NCBI GenBank assembly: GCA_902479065.1
Contig: CABSNM010000002.1
Location: forward strand, 62,001 to 126,000
Length of the DNA: 64,000 nucleotides
From: an uncultured Collinsella sp.
GTDB taxonomy: Bacteria; Actinomycetota; Coriobacteriia; Coriobacteriales; Coriobacteriaceae
Reading direction: 5' to 3'
In this document: in pieces, positions 17,576-25,485 of the stretch
How positions within the stretch are numbered: the stretch's first letter is position 1
How the letters are laid out: each line of letters starts with the position of its first letter
The notes under the pieces: generated by a model
Seen by the model: the letters and a program-made list of their open reading frames with translations, nothing else
What the model was told of the DNA's origin: nothing
The model's database searches: none
Translations under genes and position numbers: made by a program

Positions 17576-18301
17576 ATGGACGCCGCGACCCGCGACCGCA
17601 ACATAGCAACTTGGTTGGGCGATGCGCCACAGCCGGTACGTGACACTACGAACCAGCTGCTCGAGCGCATCGCCCTTTTGCGTGCCGAGCAAACCATCTA
17701 CCCGGCACAAGACGACATCCTCAATGCCCTCGCCTACACGCCGGCCGACCAGGTCAAGGTTGTCATCTTGGGTCAAGACCCCTATCACGGACCCAACCAG
17801 GCCATGGGGCTGTCGTTCTCGGTCCCCGCGACGCAAACCAAGTTGCCGCCAAGCCTGCGCAACATCTATAAGGAACTCCAAGCCGATCTGGGTTGCCCCA
17901 TTCCCGCCACAGGAGATCTAACGCCATGGGCACAACAGGGCGTCCTGCTTCTCAACACCACACTCACCGTGCACGAGCATGCCGCGAACTCGCATGCCAA
18001 ACTGGGCTGGAGCACGCTCACCGACTACGTTATCGAACGCTGCTGCCAGCTGCCCCAGTCGGTCGTCTTTTTAGCATGGGGTCGCTTTGCCCAGCAGATG
18101 GTCGAAGGCAAGCTCGTCGCAACTGGTGCGGGCAAGGCAACCGGCAAGTTCTGCCTGGCATCTACGCACCCCTCGCCGCTTTCGGCCAACCGTGCCACGG
18201 CAGAACTCCCCGCCTTCATGGGGTCGCGCCCCTTCTCCGCCGCCAATCGGCTACTCGAACAGCACGGCTCGACCCCCGTCAACTGGACTTGCCTCGGCTA
18301 A
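17576..18301 (+). CDS. ung: Uracil-DNA glycosylase, family 1
   Basis: Protein of 241 residues with all UDG motifs: water-activating GQDPYHGPNQAMGLSFSV (Asp and Tyr in place), LLLNTTLTV, VVFLAWGRFAQ and the DNA-intercalation loop HPSPLSANR. It removes uracil from DNA at the start of base-excision repair. GTAAAGGAG precedes ATG 17576. A short inverted repeat GTAAAGGC...GCCTTTAC (17513-17538) lies in the promoter region. Confidence 0.96.
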   Translation: MDAATRDRNIATWLGDAPQPVRDTTNQLLERIALLRAEQTIYPAQDDILNALAYTPADQVKVVILGQDPYHGPNQAMGLSFSVPATQTKLPPSLRNIYKELQADLGCPIPATGDLTPWAQQGVLLLNTTLTVHEHAANSHAKLGWSTLTDYVIERCCQLPQSVVFLAWGRFAQQMVEGKLVATGAGKATGKFCLASTHPSPLSANRATAELPAFMGSRPFSAANRLLEQHGSTPVNWTCLG

Positions 18302-18316
18302 AAATCGATACATCAA

Positions 18317-18350
18317 AAACGCGCCCGACGGCTTTCCATCGGGCGCGTTT
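18317..18350. terminator. Bidirectional terminator between ung and the SDR gene
   Basis: AAACGCGCCCGA / TCGGGCGCGTTT, a perfect 12-bp stem with a 10-base loop between two convergent genes. The A- and T-rich bases of the stem allow it to work in both directions. Confidence 0.85.
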
Positions 18351-18351
18351 C

Positions 18352-19032
18352 CTACTCGGGCCAAATAAATTGTGTGCGGCCGGCCTCGCCGCCATCGATC
18401 AGCAGGCTCTGCCCGGTCATAAACCGGTTGGTCACGCCCACAAAGTAGATCCACTCGGCGATCTCTTGGGCAGTGGCCCAGCGCTTAAGCGGCGTGAGCT
18501 CCATAATCTGGCTCCACAGGTGTTCGTCTTCCATCACGCAACGGTTGAGCGGCGTGATAACGCCACCCGGGTCCACACTGTTGGCGATGGCCTGCGGCGC
18601 CAGGCGGTTTGCAAGGTTCTTGGTGTAGGCGATAACGCCGCCCTTGCTGGCGGCATAGGCGGGAAACTCCGATCCCGTATGTCCGCTCGCCGACCCCACA
18701 TTGACCACGGATTTGATTGCCGGCGCCGGCTTGGCGGCAAGCCCCTCTCCCACAAAGGCGTAGCACTCGGTCACGTTGATGGTGCCACACAGGTTGGCGG
18801 CGATATCGTCGGCCGAATCCTGCGTACCGGCAACGTTCACGATCACCTGGGGTTCAAGGTCACCTGGAAACGAGTCAGGCTCGCGTACATCAACAATCAG
18901 ATGGCGGTAGCGCTCGTCTTCGATCGCCGCCGGCAAAAGATCAAAGCCAACGACCTCGTGGCCCTCGTCCAAAAAGCGCTGCACGCACGCGGCTCCGATA
19001 CCGCCCGAAGCGCCCGTGATCAAAACCCGCAT
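18352..19032 (-). CDS. Short-chain dehydrogenase/reductase
   Basis: Protein of 226 residues with the SDR Rossmann motif TGASGGIG (6-13), NVAG near 80, an active Ser in VNVGSAS and the catalytic YAASKGG pair. The conserved end FMTGQSLLIDGG is present. Substrate unknown. TAAGGAG precedes ATG 19032. The VUT transporter gene stops 9 bases upstream, so the two are co-transcribed, though no shared pathway is obvious. Confidence 0.9.
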   Translation of the reverse strand: MRVLITGASGGIGAACVQRFLDEGHEVVGFDLLPAAIEDERYRHLIVDVREPDSFPGDLEPQVIVNVAGTQDSADDIAANLCGTINVTECYAFVGEGLAAKPAPAIKSVVNVGSASGHTGSEFPAYAASKGGVIAYTKNLANRLAPQAIANSVDPGGVITPLNRCVMEDEHLWSQIMELTPLKRWATAQEIAEWIYFVGVTNRFMTGQSLLIDGGEAGRTQFIWPE

Positions 19033-19041
19033 ACTTGCTCC

Positions 19042-19764
19042 TTAGGCGGTTGCGTGGCGCTCGAGGTACTCGGAACCCACATTCTCGCGCTCCCAGCCGC
19101 GCACGACCTTGTAGCCCACGGGGCTCAGGAAAACCTCGCACAGCAGCTCGGCGACGGCACCCGTCAGCGAGCACATAAGGACCTGCACCCAGGTCCAACC
19201 AAAGAACGTGTGGCTCACCACAATGGCAAAGACCAGGTTGTCGATAAACTGGCCAACACCCGTGGACACATAAGAACGGAAGGCAAAGCTCGCAAAGTTA
19301 TTCTTCTTGAGCATACGGCCGAGCGACTGGTTGAGCGTGGAGTTAACCACGGCAGAGACGAGCATGGCCAGCGAAGAGCCCAGCACCACGTACCAGGTGC
19401 CGCCGATGGTGGCGTTAAGGGCGGTGTTGACCTCGATCATGCCCGTGTCGTAGTAGGCGCCCCACATGCCGGGCGTGAGCGAGCATGCCCAAAAGCACAG
19501 GCTCACGGCCAGGTTGACCAGCAGCGCGAGGATAGAGATTTTGATGGATGCCTTGGCGCCAAAGCGCTTGCAGATCATGTCCTGGCACAAAAACGAGACC
19601 CAGCTCACCACAAAGCCGCAATCGAGTGCCAGATACGGCAGGCTGATAAGCTCTTTGTTGGCCAGCAGGTTCATCATGATGACGCTCACGAAAAACAGCG
19701 AAACCGTTGCAGCGGGAATGCTCCGCAACAGGACCTTGTAGTCCTCCATGACCTTCTTGATCAT
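19042..19764 (-). CDS. VUT-family (YhhQ-like) putative queuosine-precursor transporter
   Basis: Membrane protein of 240 residues with about six helices. The pattern FFVSVIMMNLLANKE, DCGFVVSWVSFLCQDMICKRFG and STGVGQFIDNLVFA matches the YhhQ/VUT family, which imports preQ0, preQ1 or queuine. AAAGGAG precedes ATG 19764. A hairpin with an A-rich tail leads into the ribosome binding site and may be a preQ1-type riboswitch (see separate entry). Confidence 0.85.
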   Translation of the reverse strand: MIKKVMEDYKVLLRSIPAATVSLFFVSVIMMNLLANKELISLPYLALDCGFVVSWVSFLCQDMICKRFGAKASIKISILALLVNLAVSLCFWACSLTPGMWGAYYDTGMIEVNTALNATIGGTWYVVLGSSLAMLVSAVVNSTLNQSLGRMLKKNNFASFAFRSYVSTGVGQFIDNLVFAIVVSHTFFGWTWVQVLMCSLTGAVAELLCEVFLSPVGYKVVRGWERENVGSEYLERHATA

Positions 19765-19770
19765 TATGTA

Positions 19771-19820
19771 CTCCTTTGGTTTTAGGTTTAACGAGCAGGA
19801 TATCGGACCCGAACTGCTCG
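19771..19820 (-). promoter_or_regulatory. Candidate preQ1-type leader upstream of the VUT gene
   Basis: On the minus strand CGAGCAG and CTGCTCG form a 7-bp stem around a 15-base loop containing GGGTCC. An A-rich tail GTTAAACCTAAAACCAAAGGAG includes the ribosome binding site. Loop GGGT could pair with tail ACCT as an H-type pseudoknot. Size, A-rich tail and gene context fit preQ1-I, but the loop does not show the usual CUA signature, so this is tentative. Confidence 0.3.
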
Positions 19821-19920
19821 GACGCCCCGGTCTTGAGACGACGGTGGGTATGATAGCCGCTCACACGGCATCAGGCAAGCAAGCGGCGCGGCAGCCCCGC
19901 AGGGCCACCGCGCCGATGCG

Positions 19921-21534
19921 TTAAAAGGCCACGTTGCCAAACTCCGACAGGATAAGGCCGGGGTTGTGGTCGGTTGCCCAATCCACGTTCCACGGACTCG
20001 TGAACAGCAGCAGCTTACCGCCGCGCATGTCCTCGACGCGCAGTGTGTCGCGCGTGAGCGAAAGGCCCGGGATATCGATGGTGTCGGGGTCGTTCTGGAT
20101 CCAGCGAATGTCCGTATAGGGCAGCGGCTGGCGACGAACCTCAACACGGTACTCGGCCTTGAGGCGGCGCTCGAGTACCTCAAACTGCAGCACGCCGACC
20201 ACGCCCACGATGACGCTCTCCATGCCGGCACCCAGCTCGCGGAAGATCTGGATGGCACCCTCTTGGGCAAGCTCCTCCATACCCTTGACGAACTGCTTGC
20301 GCTTGAGCGTGTCGACCTGCGTAATGCGAGCGAACATCTCGGGGGCAAACGTCGGGATCTGCGGATACTGCACGTGGCGCTTGCCGGAGCACACGGTATC
20401 GCCGATGCTAAAGATACCCGGGTCGAACAGGCCCACGATATCGCCCGCGTACGCCTCGTCCACAATGGCGCGGTCGTCGGCCATCATCGACGTGCCCGTG
20501 GCAAGCTTGAGCTTGCGGTTGCCCTGCACGTGGAAGGCGTCCATGCCGCGCTCGAACTTGCCCGAGCAAATGCGCACAAAGGCGATGCGGTCGCGGTGGT
20601 TCTTGTCCATGTTGGCCTGGATCTTAAACACAAAGCCGCTAAAGTCGTCGCGGCAGGGATCGACCGGCTCGCCGATGAGCGTATCGGTATAGGCACGCGG
20701 CGTCGGGGCCAGGCGCAGGAACTCCTTGAGGAAGGGCTCCACGCCAAAGTTGGTGAGCGCCGAGCCAAAGAACGCCGGGCTCAGCTTGCCGCAGGCCACA
20801 GCATCCAAGTCGAGCTCATCGCCGGCGCCATCGAGCAGCTCGATGTCGTCCATCAGGTTCTTATGGTTCTCTTCGCCAATAAGCTCGTCCATGGCGGGGT
20901 CGCCCAGCTCGGCCTCGACCTCGGCGACCTTCTTGGTGGCGTTGGCGTGACCATCGCCCTCAAAGGCGATAACGCGACGGGTCTGACGATCGAACACACC
21001 GCGGAAGTTGCGGCCGCTGCCGATCGGCCAGTTCATGGGATAGGTGTTGATGCCCAGAACATTCTCGATCTCTTCCATGAGCTCAAACGGATCGCGAGCC
21101 TCGTGGTCGAGCTTGTTCACAAAGGTGAAGATGGGAATGTGGCGCAGCGTACAGACCTTAAAGAGCTTTTTGGTCTGGGCCTCGACGCCCTTGGCGCCGT
21201 CGATGACCATGACCGCGGCGTCAGCGGCCATAAGGGTACGGTAGGTATCCTCCGAGAAATCCTGGTGACCGGGTGTATCGAGGATGTTGACGCAGGCGCC
21301 GTTGTAGGTGAACTGCAGCACCGAGGAGGTAACGGAGATACCGCGCTCCTTCTCGATGTCCATCCAGTCCGAGACGGCATGCTTGGCCGAGCTCTTGCCC
21401 TTGACCGAGCCGGCGGTCTGAATGCTGCCGGTATAGAGCAGCAGCTTCTCGGTAAGTGTGGTCTTACCGGCGTCCGGGTGGCTGATGATCGCGAATGTGC
21501 GGCGCGACGAGATTTCATCCGACAGGCTTGCCAT
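19921..21534 (-). CDS. prfC: Peptide chain release factor 3
   Basis: Translational GTPase of 537 residues. G1 SHPDAGKTTLTEK is near residues 20-32, followed by DTPGHQDFSEDTYRTL, NKLD and the RF3-specific GSALTNFGVEPFL. RF3 recycles RF1/RF2 after peptide release. AAAGGA sits 5 bases before ATG 21534; an in-frame ATG 27 bases upstream lacks this. The upstream gap to the GntR gene carries the 80-bp-period hairpin array. Confidence 0.96.
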   Translation of the reverse strand: MASLSDEISSRRTFAIISHPDAGKTTLTEKLLLYTGSIQTAGSVKGKSSAKHAVSDWMDIEKERGISVTSSVLQFTYNGACVNILDTPGHQDFSEDTYRTLMAADAAVMVIDGAKGVEAQTKKLFKVCTLRHIPIFTFVNKLDHEARDPFELMEEIENVLGINTYPMNWPIGSGRNFRGVFDRQTRRVIAFEGDGHANATKKVAEVEAELGDPAMDELIGEENHKNLMDDIELLDGAGDELDLDAVACGKLSPAFFGSALTNFGVEPFLKEFLRLAPTPRAYTDTLIGEPVDPCRDDFSGFVFKIQANMDKNHRDRIAFVRICSGKFERGMDAFHVQGNRKLKLATGTSMMADDRAIVDEAYAGDIVGLFDPGIFSIGDTVCSGKRHVQYPQIPTFAPEMFARITQVDTLKRKQFVKGMEELAQEGAIQIFRELGAGMESVIVGVVGVLQFEVLERRLKAEYRVEVRRQPLPYTDIRWIQNDPDTIDIPGLSLTRDTLRVEDMRGGKLLLFTSPWNVDWATDHNPGLILSEFGNVAF

Positions 21535-21678
21535 GCGGATCCTTTCTTGCATTGAGTGCATTACGTCGTTGTAACCGCACTATTGTAGCCGCGAAATCCC
21601 GCTTTAGGGCACCTATCAGGACAAATTCATCAGTTAGGGCATGGGGTAGCAGTCGATGGCGGCACGCCGCAGCAGTTT

Positions 21679-21975
21679 GTCTCGATCTGTAACATCTAGA
21701 CGGTTTTTGAACCTCTACCTGTTACAGATTGAGACAACCAGGTGGGCGTCCCAGAAAGATCCCGGTCTGTAACATCTAGCCACTCAAAACGGGTCCATCT
21801 GTTACAGATTGAGATATAAGGATAGACGGGTGCCCAATGTCTCGATCTGTAACATCTAGCAGCCAAAATCTTCTCCAGTTGTTACAGATTGAGACAACCA
21901 GGTGGGGCCCGCCAGCAAAATCTCAATCTGTAACAGGTAGCCGTCCAAATCGGTTCCAGATGTTACAGATTGAGA
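21679..21975. repeat. Array of four hairpins with 80-bp period
   Basis: Four units, each a left arm (G)TCTCRATCTGTAAC and a right arm GTTACAGATTGAGA(C) around a loop of about 27 bases, at 21679-21735, 21760-21814, 21839-21895 and 21921-21975. Start-to-start spacing is 80, 80 and 81 bases. Arms are almost constant (only the left arm of unit 2 is decayed) while loops and spacers differ. Units 1 and 3 are both followed by AACCAGGTGGG, so the array looks like a duplicated 160-bp two-unit block. It fills much of the 552-base gap between divergent prfC and the GntR operon; no gene seen in the rest of the gap. Confidence 0.9.
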
Positions 21976-22025
21976 TGGATGAACGAACGGACAATCCCTA
22001 TTTGCCTCTTGCGTAACTGTGCATA

Positions 22026-22059
22026 GTGTATATATACTGTGCTTACCGGTTATATACAC
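22026..22059 (+). promoter_or_regulatory. Inverted repeat operator/promoter of the GntR operon
   Basis: GTGTATATA, 16 bases, TATATACAC: a perfect 9-bp dyad ending 27 bases before the GntR start. Such AT-rich dyads over the promoter are typical autoregulatory operators of YtrA-type GntR repressors. The TATATA segments probably contain the -10 hexamer. Confidence 0.6.
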
Positions 22060-22086
22060 GTGTAGCCCAACAGCTAAGGAGCCGCT

Positions 22087-22467
22087 GTGGACATCATCCT
22101 ATCCAATTCGAGCGACAAGCCCATCTACGAGCAAATAGCCTCGCAGGTCAAAGCTCAGATCCTTTCGGGCACACTCGCTGCGGGAGCCAAACTCCCCAGC
22201 ATCCGTGCACTCGCGAGCGATCTTGGCGTGAGTGTCATCACCACCAAGCGCGCCTACGCCGACCTAGAGCAACTCGGGTTTATCTGCACCGTGCAGGGCA
22301 AGGGCTGCTTTGTCGCCGAGGGCAACCAGGAACTCTTGCGCGAAAACCAGCTCTGCCATATCGAAGAGCTACTTGCGAAAGCGGCGAGCCAAGCCGAAAC
22401 CCTGGGCGTCACGCGCGACAAGCTGCACGAGATGCTCGACCTGGTAGCCCCCGAAACTATGCAGTAG
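22087..22467 (+). CDS. GntR-family (YtrA-type) transcriptional regulator
   Basis: Protein of 126 residues with a GntR winged helix (PIYEQIASQVKAQILSGTLAAGAKLPSIRALASDLGVSVITTKRAYADLEQLGF, residues 12-65) and only a short C-terminal helical tail, the mark of the YtrA subfamily. AAGGAG precedes GTG 22087. It heads an operon with an ABC ATPase and permease, the classic YtrA arrangement, and probably represses it through the dyad at 22026-22059. Confidence 0.92.
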   Translation: MDIILSNSSDKPIYEQIASQVKAQILSGTLAAGAKLPSIRALASDLGVSVITTKRAYADLEQLGFICTVQGKGCFVAEGNQELLRENQLCHIEELLAKAASQAETLGVTRDKLHEMLDLVAPETMQ

Positions 22468-22490
22468 CCATCTGCAAGAAAGGCTATGCC

Positions 22491-23372
22491 ATGCAAAACC
22501 TTTTAGAACTCAAAGGTATCTCACGCCGTGTGAGCGACCGCTTTTCGCTGCGCGACGTCACGCTTGCCGTGGAACCCGGCCAGATTGTTGGCTTTGTGGG
22601 CGCAAACGGCGCCGGCAAAACCACGACGATTCGAGCCGCGCTCGGGCTTATAAAGCTCGATGCCGGCGAGGTGCACCTGTTTGGGCAGCGCTGTGGCGCC
22701 GACGCGCCCGATGAGGCGCAGCGCCATCTACGCTCCCGCGTCGGTCTTGTCCTGGACACGTGCCCCTTCCCCTCCACGCTCAAGGTGGGCCAGATCGAGT
22801 CGCTCGTAGGCCCGGCGTACCCCACGTGGGACCGCGAAACGTTCGCCGGATTCATCAACCGATTTGGCCTCGATCCTAAGACAAAAGTCAAGGACCTCTC
22901 CCGCGGCATGGGCATGAAACTGCAGCTTGCCTGTGCACTCAGCCACAATGCCAAACTGCTCGTTTTGGACGAAGCCACCGCAGGCCTCGATCCCATGGCA
23001 CGCGAGGAACTGCTCGATGAGCTGCTTGCCTTTGTCGCCGACGGTCAGCACAGCGTGCTGCTCTCGAGCCACATTACGTCCGACCTCGATCGCGCCGCCG
23101 ACCGCGTCATCTGCATCGATAACGGCTCGATTATTTTTGACCTGCCGCGCGAGGACATTACCGACCGAGCCGGCATCGCCCACTGCACCCAAGCACAGGC
23201 CGCCGAGCTTATGGCTTGCGTCGAAGGCGCCCGTGCCGTCCACCACGCCTATAGCGTGGACGTGCTCGTGCCCAACCGTCGCGAAACGCTCGAGGCCTTC
23301 CCCGAGATTCCCAGCGATCGGGCAACCATTGATGACTATCTTCGCCTCATGCTGAAAGGAGCTTCGAAATGA
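22491..23372 (+). CDS. ABC transporter ATP-binding protein
   Basis: ATPase of 293 residues. Walker A GANGAGKTT is near residue 38, signature LSRGM replaces LSGGQ, and Walker B LLVLDEAT is followed by AGLDPMAREEL. The C-terminal 60 residues match the YtrB/EcsA-like accessory tail. AAAGG precedes ATG 22491, 24 bases after the GntR stop. Its stop overlaps the next start (ATGA), so ATPase and permease are coupled. Confidence 0.93.
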   Translation: MQNLLELKGISRRVSDRFSLRDVTLAVEPGQIVGFVGANGAGKTTTIRAALGLIKLDAGEVHLFGQRCGADAPDEAQRHLRSRVGLVLDTCPFPSTLKVGQIESLVGPAYPTWDRETFAGFINRFGLDPKTKVKDLSRGMGMKLQLACALSHNAKLLVLDEATAGLDPMAREELLDELLAFVADGQHSVLLSSHITSDLDRAADRVICIDNGSIIFDLPREDITDRAGIAHCTQAQAAELMACVEGARAVHHAYSVDVLVPNRRETLEAFPEIPSDRATIDDYLRLMLKGASK

Positions 23373-24067
23373 AACGCGCCTTTATGTCCGAGCTCGCCAT
23401 CGCTCGCTCGCTTATCCCGAGCATTGCAGGCGTCGGCCTGTTCATGTTTGTCGTGCTGACCCTTGCCAACGCGTCGGATGTCGATTCCGGCATGAGCGCC
23501 GGCGCCTGTGCGGTCAGCGCAATGTCGCCCATCATAATCATGAACTCGCTAGCTGGCTACGATAACCAAAACGGCTGGGAGCGTTATCGAGCAACGTTGC
23601 CCTTCTCGCGCAAAGACATCATCTGCGCACGCTACCTGTGCATCGTTGTCTTCTCGGCCATCATGGCCTGCGCCGCCGCGCTTCTGAGCATCGTCTCCAT
23701 CCCGCTTTTCAACAGCGCGGGCATCCCCTCGACGGGACAGGCCGTCTTTGAGACCGCAATGGCCTCGGCGGCATCGATGCTCATCTCCCTCATGATGGTG
23801 TTTTTGGCGCAGCCGCTGTTCTTTCGATTTGGACACATGGAGGCGCTGCGCCTATCCGTTGGCCTGTTTGCCCTGCTTGGTTGCGGCACAATGGCCACGC
23901 TGAGCTCCTCCAACCCCATCAGCAACTGGCTCATGTCGATTGCCGGAGCAAATCCCGATCCCGCCGTTCTGGGCTGTCTGTGCGCAGGAATTGCCGTGCT
24001 GGCCCTCGCGCTATGTGCAATCAGCTGCACCGTCAGCACCAAGGTTTATCGAGTACGCGACCTGTAA
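23369..24067 (+). CDS. ABC-2 type transporter permease
   Basis: Membrane protein of 232 residues with six predicted helices and the cytoplasmic ENGWERYRATLPFSRKDIICARY-like segment (here NQNGWERYRATLPFSRKDI) characteristic of ABC-2 permeases in YtrA-controlled operons. It partners with the upstream ATPase; such systems respond to cell-wall antibiotics or export peptides in characterised relatives. Confidence 0.88.
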   Translation: MKRAFMSELAIARSLIPSIAGVGLFMFVVLTLANASDVDSGMSAGACAVSAMSPIIIMNSLAGYDNQNGWERYRATLPFSRKDIICARYLCIVVFSAIMACAAALLSIVSIPLFNSAGIPSTGQAVFETAMASAASMLISLMMVFLAQPLFFRFGHMEALRLSVGLFALLGCGTMATLSSSNPISNWLMSIAGANPDPAVLGCLCAGIAVLALALCAISCTVSTKVYRVRDL

Positions 24068-24196
24068 TCGACAGCTAAAAAAGCTTAGGTGGTACCCCGC
24101 TTATTTTTTCAATGAAACAAGGCGGCATAGCGTCACCACCGCCCCTCACAGCAGGCCGTCTAGTTCTTGGCAACCAAAAAGACACCGTCAGCATAT

Positions 24197-24381
24197 CGAA
24201 GGTGAATACTTTTCCGAGAAGTGAACGAGTAAAAACAGTGCCCTGTAGCATCGACATTTTTAAGGACTCAATTCCTGCGGTTTTTGTCTAAGAATCCTGC
24301 AGTTTTGTTCGAAAAAAGTGTGCATGTTCCAGGGGTCCAGATTTACTCGTTCACTTCGCGGAAAACCATTCACCTTCGATT
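24197..24381. repeat. Family E long-hairpin element, copy 1
   Basis: About 185 bases bounded by CGAAGGTGAATACTTTTCC...and its near complement GGAAAACCATTCACCTTCG. The inner arm GAGAAGTGAACGAGTAAA pairs with TTTACTCGTTCACTTCGC. The central loop carries two direct repeats of the form TTCCTGCGGTTTTTG / ATCCTGCAGTTTTG. A second copy with the same loop motif is at 40423-40607. It lies in the 450-base gap between the permease and the EamA gene; the remaining bases of the gap show no gene. Confidence 0.8.
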
Positions 24382-24517
24382 CGAGCCTTAACCAAATGCC
24401 CTCTCGAACTATGGCCCCTGTCTCACCACAGCGATATCAAAGCTTCATGGCGGGACGGTATCATCGGACGAGCGCCGTAAATCTGGCGCGGTCGTTCTTT
24501 GGGGAGGCATTTCACCC

Positions 24518-25393
24518 GTGTCGTGGGTCGCAGCAGCATTTGTGTCGGCTTTCTTTGCCGGCATCACATCTATCCTGGCCAAATGCGGCATCAAGCAGAC
24601 CGACTCCGATGTCGCGACGGCCATTCGCACCTGCGTGGTGCTCGTTTTCGCCTGGGCAATGGCGGGCATTTCTGGATCCATTGGAACCATCGGCAGCATC
24701 GAACCCAGATCCTGGCTCTTTCTCGTCCTCTCGGGACTCGCTACCGGTGCTTCGTGGATCTGTTACTTTAAGGCGTTGGGCATCGGAGACGTCAATAAGG
24801 TCGTACCGGTCGACAAGATGAGCACCGTACTCGCCGCACTGATCGCCATCGTACTTTTTGGCGAGACGAGCAACCTTGCGGTTAAGCTCGTGGGAACCGC
24901 TGTCATCACCCTCGGCACGTTTTTAATGATCGAGAAGAAGCAGTCTGCCGGACCCGAGCAGCAGCAAGACCGGACCTGGCTCGCTTACGCCCTCGGCGCC
25001 GCCGTGTTCGCGGCGCTCACGTCCATCCTTGCCAAGGCTGGCATCGAAGGCGTCGAATCCAGCCTGGCCACGGCAATCCGTACCTGTGTGGTACTGGTTA
25101 TGGCATGGGCAATCGTGGCAGCTAAAGGCAAGATGGGCCAAGCCGTGCACGTAGACCGCTATGAACTCGTATTTCTCGCGGCATCGGGCATTGCGACTGG
25201 CGCATCGTGGCTGCTATACTACTACGCCATCGCCACAGGCCAGGTGAGCGTCGTGGTGCAGATCGACAAACTATCGATTGTCGTATCGGTACTATTTGCG
25301 CGCCTGGCATTCAACGAAAAAGTCTCGCGACGCAGCGCTATAGGTCTCGCCCTCATCGTACTGGGCACCGCCGCGCTCGCGGTTTGGAAATAG
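24518..25393 (+). CDS. EamA/DMT-superfamily transporter
   Basis: Membrane protein of 291 residues with two clearly duplicated EamA halves: FAGITSILAKCGIKQTDSDVATAIRTCVVLVFAWA and FAALTSILAKAGIEGVESSLATAIRTCVVLVMAWA share most residues, so the internal repeat is unusually well preserved. The start is GTG 24518 with GGGGAGG about 10 bases upstream. Probably an exporter of small metabolites. Confidence 0.88.
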   Translation: MSWVAAAFVSAFFAGITSILAKCGIKQTDSDVATAIRTCVVLVFAWAMAGISGSIGTIGSIEPRSWLFLVLSGLATGASWICYFKALGIGDVNKVVPVDKMSTVLAALIAIVLFGETSNLAVKLVGTAVITLGTFLMIEKKQSAGPEQQQDRTWLAYALGAAVFAALTSILAKAGIEGVESSLATAIRTCVVLVMAWAIVAAKGKMGQAVHVDRYELVFLAASGIATGASWLLYYYAIATGQVSVVVQIDKLSIVVSVLFARLAFNEKVSRRSAIGLALIVLGTAALAVWK

Positions 25394-25485
25394 CGCCGAT
25401 TCCGAGCGAGATCTAGGCGCTCGCAAATCCATGACACAGCGCCACACCGGGCCTAGGGTGCTTGTATCGACCGTGCGCCACCGTG

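Noticed and set aside
17893..19785. 630-aa plus-strand frame across ung, SDR and VUT genes
   Set aside because: It overlaps three well-supported genes and has the His/Arg-rich composition of a reversed high-GC frame.
21679..21975. CRISPR array
   Set aside because: The repeated units are inverted pairs forming hairpins of about 57 bases, only four occur, there is no leader-repeat-spacer regularity and no cas gene.
24075..24821. Outward-reading small proteins from both arms of element E1 (similar FTRSLxGKxFTFD starts)
   Set aside because: The similarity follows from the palindrome. No ribosome binding site, and copy E2 does not keep the frames.
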